A stretch of 8,236 nucleotides of DNA from CAYUNA01 sp047629355 (lineage in GTDB: Bacteria; Bacteroidota; Bacteroidia; Chitinophagales; Saprospiraceae): assembly GCA_047629355.1 (NCBI GenBank), contig JBLHWU010000260.1:1-8236 (forward strand). Direction: 5' to 3'. Both the position numbers and the translations under genes were made by a program. The notes under the pieces are model-generated. The model was not told the origin of the DNA. It did no database searches and saw only the letters and a program-made list of their open reading frames with translations. Shown piece by piece: positions 5,544 to 8,236 of this stretch. Each line of letters opens with the position of its first letter. Within the stretch, counting starts at the first letter, position 1.

Positions 5544-6746
5544 ATGAAAAATATATGCTTCTTATTTCTACTCACTATCATAATTTTCAGTTGTCAAAAT
5601 AATGGACAACAAACCACCGCCAAGGACCTCATTTCAAAAGTCAAAAAAGAATTTGTCAAAGACGGTCGGACCAAGTTATTTAAATTGGCAGCCAATGACC
5701 AGAACGGCAAAATTTCCATCAAAGGCGAGACCAATCTGCCTGATGCGAAAACTCGTTTACTTACCTTATTAGAAGAAGCAAAAATTCCCTTTTTAGATAG
5801 TATTGAAGTCTTGCCTTCGCTTAATTTAGAGGGCAAAAATTATGGTGTCGTTCGTTTATCCGTTTGCAATATTCGGTCGAAACCCAAGCACTCTGCCGAA
5901 CTGGCGACACAAGCATTAATGGGAACATTTTTACGGGTATTGAAAGAGGAAAATGGTTGGTATTTGGTGCAAACGCCAGACGACTATTTGGGGTGGTTGG
6001 ATAAAGGGGGTTTTACCTTGTTGAATAGCGATGAACAAACGAAATGGGGCAAATATGAAAAAGTAATTATCTTAGCTGAATTTGCGAGAGTCTATGCCGA
6101 ATCGTCTTTGTCTATTGCTGATTCGACGGAAGTTGTTTCTGATTTGGTGTATGGTAATATATTGATAGACAAAGGATTGTCTGAGAATGATGACCAGATG
6201 AGAAAAGTAGAATTGCCTGATGGTCGGCAAGGTTTTGTCATTCGCAGAAGCTGTACTAAATACTGGAATTGGCGAGATAACGTAACGGCAACTGGCGAAG
6301 ATATCGTCGCAACTGCTCGCCGTTTTATGGGCGTTCCTTATCTCTGGGGCGGTACTTCCACCAAAGGATTTGACTGTTCTGGTTTTACAAAAACAGTGTA
6401 TTTAGGACATGGATTGCAACTCGAACGGGATGCTTCTTTGCAGGTACATACTGGTTTGAAAATTGAAACAGATACCTCGACTTGGAAGAATTTATTGCCT
6501 GGTGATTTATTGTTTTTTGGTCGAGAAGCAACGTCAGAAAAGAAGGAACGCATTTCTCATGTCGCGATTTGGATGGGCGATGGAAAAGTCATTCATGCGG
6601 CGGAATTGGTAAAAATTGAAAGCCTAATTCGCGGCGAGAAAAATTTCGCAGAAAATAGAGTCAAAACCTTTATCCGAGCGAAAAGAATGATTGGCGTAGG
6701 CTTGGAAAATGGAATTGTAGCATTGAAAAAATCGGAATGGTATTGA
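5544..6746 (+). CDS. Lipoprotein SH3b-NlpC/P60 peptidoglycan endopeptidase (YkfC-like)
   Basis: A 400-residue predicted gamma-D-glutamyl-L-diamino acid endopeptidase acting on cell-wall peptides in the periplasm. Residues 1-16 form a lipoprotein signal with a lipobox IFSC and lipidated C17; the Phe at -2 is unusual. Residues about 26-90 look like a BON-type domain (ISIKGETNLPDAKT). A first SH3b domain covers about 100-160 (NIRSKP, TQALMGTFLRVL, GWYLVQTPDDYLGWL), the pattern of YkfC-type enzymes, and a second about 170-237. The NlpC/P60 domain spans about 250-365, with catalytic C278 in FDCSGF, H339 in ISHVAIW and H351 in VIHAAE. GVPYLWGG at 263-270 is also typical. It has its own promoter 30-60 bases upstream and is not clearly tied to the sigma pair. 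The family call is strong; the exact cleaved bond is inferred from relatives. Confidence 0.92.
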   Translation: MKNICFLFLLTIIIFSCQNNGQQTTAKDLISKVKKEFVKDGRTKLFKLAANDQNGKISIKGETNLPDAKTRLLTLLEEAKIPFLDSIEVLPSLNLEGKNYGVVRLSVCNIRSKPKHSAELATQALMGTFLRVLKEENGWYLVQTPDDYLGWLDKGGFTLLNSDEQTKWGKYEKVIILAEFARVYAESSLSIADSTEVVSDLVYGNILIDKGLSENDDQMRKVELPDGRQGFVIRRSCTKYWNWRDNVTATGEDIVATARRFMGVPYLWGGTSTKGFDCSGFTKTVYLGHGLQLERDASLQVHTGLKIETDTSTWKNLLPGDLLFFGREATSEKKERISHVAIWMGDGKVIHAAELVKIESLIRGEKNFAENRVKTFIRAKRMIGVGLENGIVALKKSEWY

Positions 6747-6759
6747 TCTATTTTTTACC

Positions 6760-6767
6760 TACATTTG
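6760..6767 (+). promoter_or_regulatory. -7 promoter element of the dCTP deaminase gene
   Basis: TACATTTG exactly matches TAnnTTTG and equals the -7 element of the preceding gene. No TTG is found 19 bases upstream; the nearest, at 6743-6745, has only a 14-base spacer and overlaps the stop codon of the peptidase gene. The leader is about 35-40 bases and holds a small palindrome (GTTAA-GTA-TTAAC at 6789-6801). Confidence 0.5.
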
Positions 6768-6809
6768 CGTCCTCATTAAATATTCACCGTTAAGTATTAA
6801 CCATTAATA

Positions 6810-7346
6810 ATGATTCTTTCCGATAAAAAAATATTTGCTGCTATTGAAAATGGCGAAATTGTCATCGAACCATTCAATCGCGATTGTCTGGGGACGAATT
6901 CGTACGATGTGCATTTGAGTAAGCACTTGGCGCGCTATAAAGATCATATTTTGGATGCCAAAAAACACAACGAAATTGAGCATTTTGAAATTGGTGAAGA
7001 AGGATTTGTGCTGCATCCCAATACGCTGTATCTCGGTGTAACGGAGGAATATACGGAGACGCACGCAACTGTGCCGTTCTTGGAAGGGAAGTCTTCAGTT
7101 GGTCGTTTGGGCATTGATATTCATGCGACGGCAGGGAAAGGCGATGTTGGTTTTTGTAATACTTGGACGCTGGAAATTTCGTGTACGCACCCGGTACGCA
7201 TTTATGCGGGTATGCCGATTGGGCAGTTGATTTATTTCGTAGTGGAAGGTGATATTGAAAATTATTACAACAAAAAGAAGAATGCGAAGTACAATACGCG
7301 AGGAACTCGGCCCGTGGAGAGTATGATGTGGAAGAATAAATTTTAA
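6810..7346 (+). CDS. dcd: dCTP deaminase
   Basis: Cytosolic enzyme that deaminates dCTP to dUTP, feeding dTMP synthesis through dUTPase; it belongs to the trimeric dUTPase superfamily. The 178-residue length is normal. The N-terminus MILSDKKIFAAIENGEIVIEP is the usual opening. GKSSVGRLG at 93-101 carries the conserved serines and R99, HATAGKGDVGF at 105-115 lines the pocket, and E122 in WTLEI corresponds to the catalytic glutamate. GMPIGQL at 134-140 and KYNTRGTRPVES near the C-terminus, the nucleotide-covering tail, complete the family pattern. HxTAG with glycine is shared, as I recall, with bifunctional dCTP deaminase/dUTPases, while E. coli Dcd has HVTAH; so a bifunctional reaction is possible but unproven. 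It sits 63 bases after the peptidase gene with its own -7 element. The start ATG is fixed by the family N-terminus. Confidence 0.95.
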   Translation: MILSDKKIFAAIENGEIVIEPFNRDCLGTNSYDVHLSKHLARYKDHILDAKKHNEIEHFEIGEEGFVLHPNTLYLGVTEEYTETHATVPFLEGKSSVGRLGIDIHATAGKGDVGFCNTWTLEISCTHPVRIYAGMPIGQLIYFVVEGDIENYYNKKKNAKYNTRGTRPVESMMWKNKF

Positions 7347-7353
7347 AAGGGGA

Positions 7354-7397
7354 ATTTTCAGATAATTGTATTTAAATTTATTGAAAATCAGTTTTTT
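7354..7397 (+). terminator. Weak terminator after dcd
   Basis: ATTTTCA at 7354-7360 pairs with TGAAAAT at 7382-7388, and AATT at 7364-7367 pairs in register with AATT at 7375-7378. The hairpin is followed, after CAG, by six T residues at 7392-7397. The stem is AT-rich and broken, so termination may be leaky. It starts eight bases past the dcd stop. Confidence 0.4.
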
Positions 7398-7513
7398 AAG
7401 TAGGTGACCTTAAATAATCGACACTTTTGACAGAGGCTATTTTCCGTTTAAGAAACTTTGAAAATAACTCAATAAATGGATTATTCAATGATTTTTTTTT
7501 TAAAAAACTATCG

Positions 7514-7542
7514 AAAATGTTTAAATTTTAGCTAAACATTTT
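7514..7542. promoter_or_regulatory. 10-bp inverted repeat, candidate operator upstream of the H-NOX gene
   Basis: AAAATGTTTA (7514-7523) and TAAACATTTT (7533-7542) are perfect reverse complements around a nine-base spacer. The right arm runs into TAACCTTG at 7542-7549, one mismatch from the TAnnTTTG -7 element, with the H-NOX ATG 26 bases further on. The layout suits an operator for a dimeric regulator just upstream of, or within, the promoter. A hairpin without regulatory role is the alternative. The rest of the 229-base spacer holds an oligo-T/oligo-A stretch near 7490-7507 and nothing coding. Confidence 0.45.
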
Positions 7543-7575
7543 AACCTTGGAAACAATACCAATAAAGCTAACCTT

Positions 7576-8118
7576 ATGAAAGGTATCATCTTTACAGAAT
7601 TTATGGAAATGGTCGGAAAAAAATTCGGCGATGAGATGGTAGATGAACTAATTGAAGAAAATGATTTGCCATCAAAAGGCATCTATACTTCGGTTGGGAT
7701 GTATGATCATGCTGAAATGGTAACTTTATTGGTCGATTTGAATAAGCGAACAGAAATTCCTGTTCCTAAATTGATGTACATTTTCGGAGAGTATTTGTTC
7801 CAAACATTCGTCGATTCCTATGGATATTTCTTCGAAGACCTACCAGATGCCTTTACTTTTTTAGAATCAATTGAACAACAGATTCATGTGGAGGTAATGA
7901 AGCTTTACCCAGAAGACGAACTTCCCTCCTTCAAAACTCAACGAATTGATGATAAGACCTTTAAAATGATTTATCATTCTAAACGAAAAATGGCAGATTG
8001 CATAGAAGGTTTAATGGATGCAAGTTTCGTTTATTTTAAAGAAGAAGCAACCATTGAACGAACTAAAATTGAAGACGATGGAGCCACTGTACATTTTCTA
8101 ATTACTAAAAAAAATTAG
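7576..8118 (+). CDS. Stand-alone H-NOX haem sensor, probably NO-binding
   Basis: A 180-residue haem-nitric oxide/oxygen binding protein, a cytosolic gas sensor that normally passes its signal to a partner kinase, cyclase or receptor. The N-terminus MKGIIFTEF is the family opening. H104 in IHVEVMKLYP is the proximal haem ligand, and Y133, S135 and R137 form the YxSxR motif that holds the haem propionates. Aligned by eye with Thermoanaerobacter H-NOX, its distal-pocket residues Trp9, Asn74 and Tyr140 are replaced by F9, L74 and C142. The O2-stabilising tyrosine is thus absent, which favours NO or CO over O2. C142 is the only cysteine, so the zinc site described in some H-NOX proteins is unlikely. 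Length is normal, and no fused output domain is present. No partner gene is visible upstream; one may lie beyond the window's right end. The start ATG is set by the conserved N-terminus. Confidence 0.95.
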   Translation: MKGIIFTEFMEMVGKKFGDEMVDELIEENDLPSKGIYTSVGMYDHAEMVTLLVDLNKRTEIPVPKLMYIFGEYLFQTFVDSYGYFFEDLPDAFTFLESIEQQIHVEVMKLYPEDELPSFKTQRIDDKTFKMIYHSKRKMADCIEGLMDASFVYFKEEATIERTKIEDDGATVHFLITKKN

Positions 8119-8135
8119 CAATATGAAATATACTC

Positions 8136-8236
8136 TATTCCGTCTGAAAGGCTTTCACCTAAAAATATTATTCCGTCTGCACCGCGCCTAACGGCGCGAT
8201 GGTTTGGGTATTAAAAAACAAAAAAGGCTTTACCTT
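8136..8236. repeat. Repeat-rich spacer after the H-NOX gene
   Basis: TATTCCGTCTG occurs at 8136-8146 and again at 8169-8179. AAAGGCTTTCACCT at 8147-8160 reappears in altered form as AAAGGCTTTACCTT at the end of the window. Between them lies a six-pair GC hairpin (CGCGCC at 8183-8188 against GGCGCG at 8193-8198, loop TAAC). This looks like a modular intergenic repeat cut by the window edge. The hairpin lacks a T-run, so it is not a convincing terminator. Confidence 0.5.

Noticed and set aside
8123..8191. 22-codon ATG frame after the H-NOX gene
   Set aside because: It is formed from the TATTCCGTCTG repeat and the GC hairpin, and has no independent support as a gene.

Overview
The window looks like chromosomal DNA of a member of the Bacteroidota, perhaps of the Saprospiria/Chitinophagia side, although the exact lineage cannot be fixed from the sequence. 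The signs are a large secreted protein ending in a type IX secretion (Por) sorting domain, several -7 promoter elements of the form TAnnTTTG, weak or absent Shine-Dalgarno sequences, AT-rich DNA, and intergenic spaces full of inverted repeats. No tRNA, rRNA, CRISPR array, transposase or phage gene is visible.

Layout. Positions 1-428 hold no convincing gene. They contain a GNRA-loop hairpin, two terminator-like hairpins and a long near-perfect inverted repeat. Positions 429-3851 (minus strand) encode a 1140-residue secreted PNGase F-like N-glycanase. Its catalytic residues are kept, but the N-terminal catalytic domain is split by an insertion of about 510 residues that includes a LamG domain. 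A 313-base divergent spacer with three stacked hairpins follows. Then come two plus-strand genes: an ECF sigma factor (4165-4707) and a single-pass membrane protein (4775-5422) with an anti-sigma-like cytoplasmic N-terminus and a periplasmic thioredoxin-like domain carrying a CPMC motif. Next are a lipoprotein peptidoglycan peptidase with SH3b and NlpC/P60 domains (5544-6746), dCTP deaminase (6810-7346), and a stand-alone H-NOX haem sensor (7576-8118). The right end (8119-8236) is a repeat-rich spacer.

How the genes fit together. The sigma factor and the membrane thioredoxin protein form a plausible signalling pair in which the thiol state of the periplasm, or a thiol partner, would control the sigma factor. 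This is an inference from gene order and domain order. The N-glycanase is divergent from that pair and could be, but need not be, one of its targets. The peptidase and dCTP deaminase look like independent housekeeping genes; each has its own TACATTTG promoter element. The H-NOX protein has the haem-binding residues and an apolar distal pocket, which points to NO rather than O2 sensing. Its signalling partner is not in the window. The most unusual items are the split N-glycanase, the sigma/thioredoxin pair and the 10-bp inverted repeat just upstream of the H-NOX gene.
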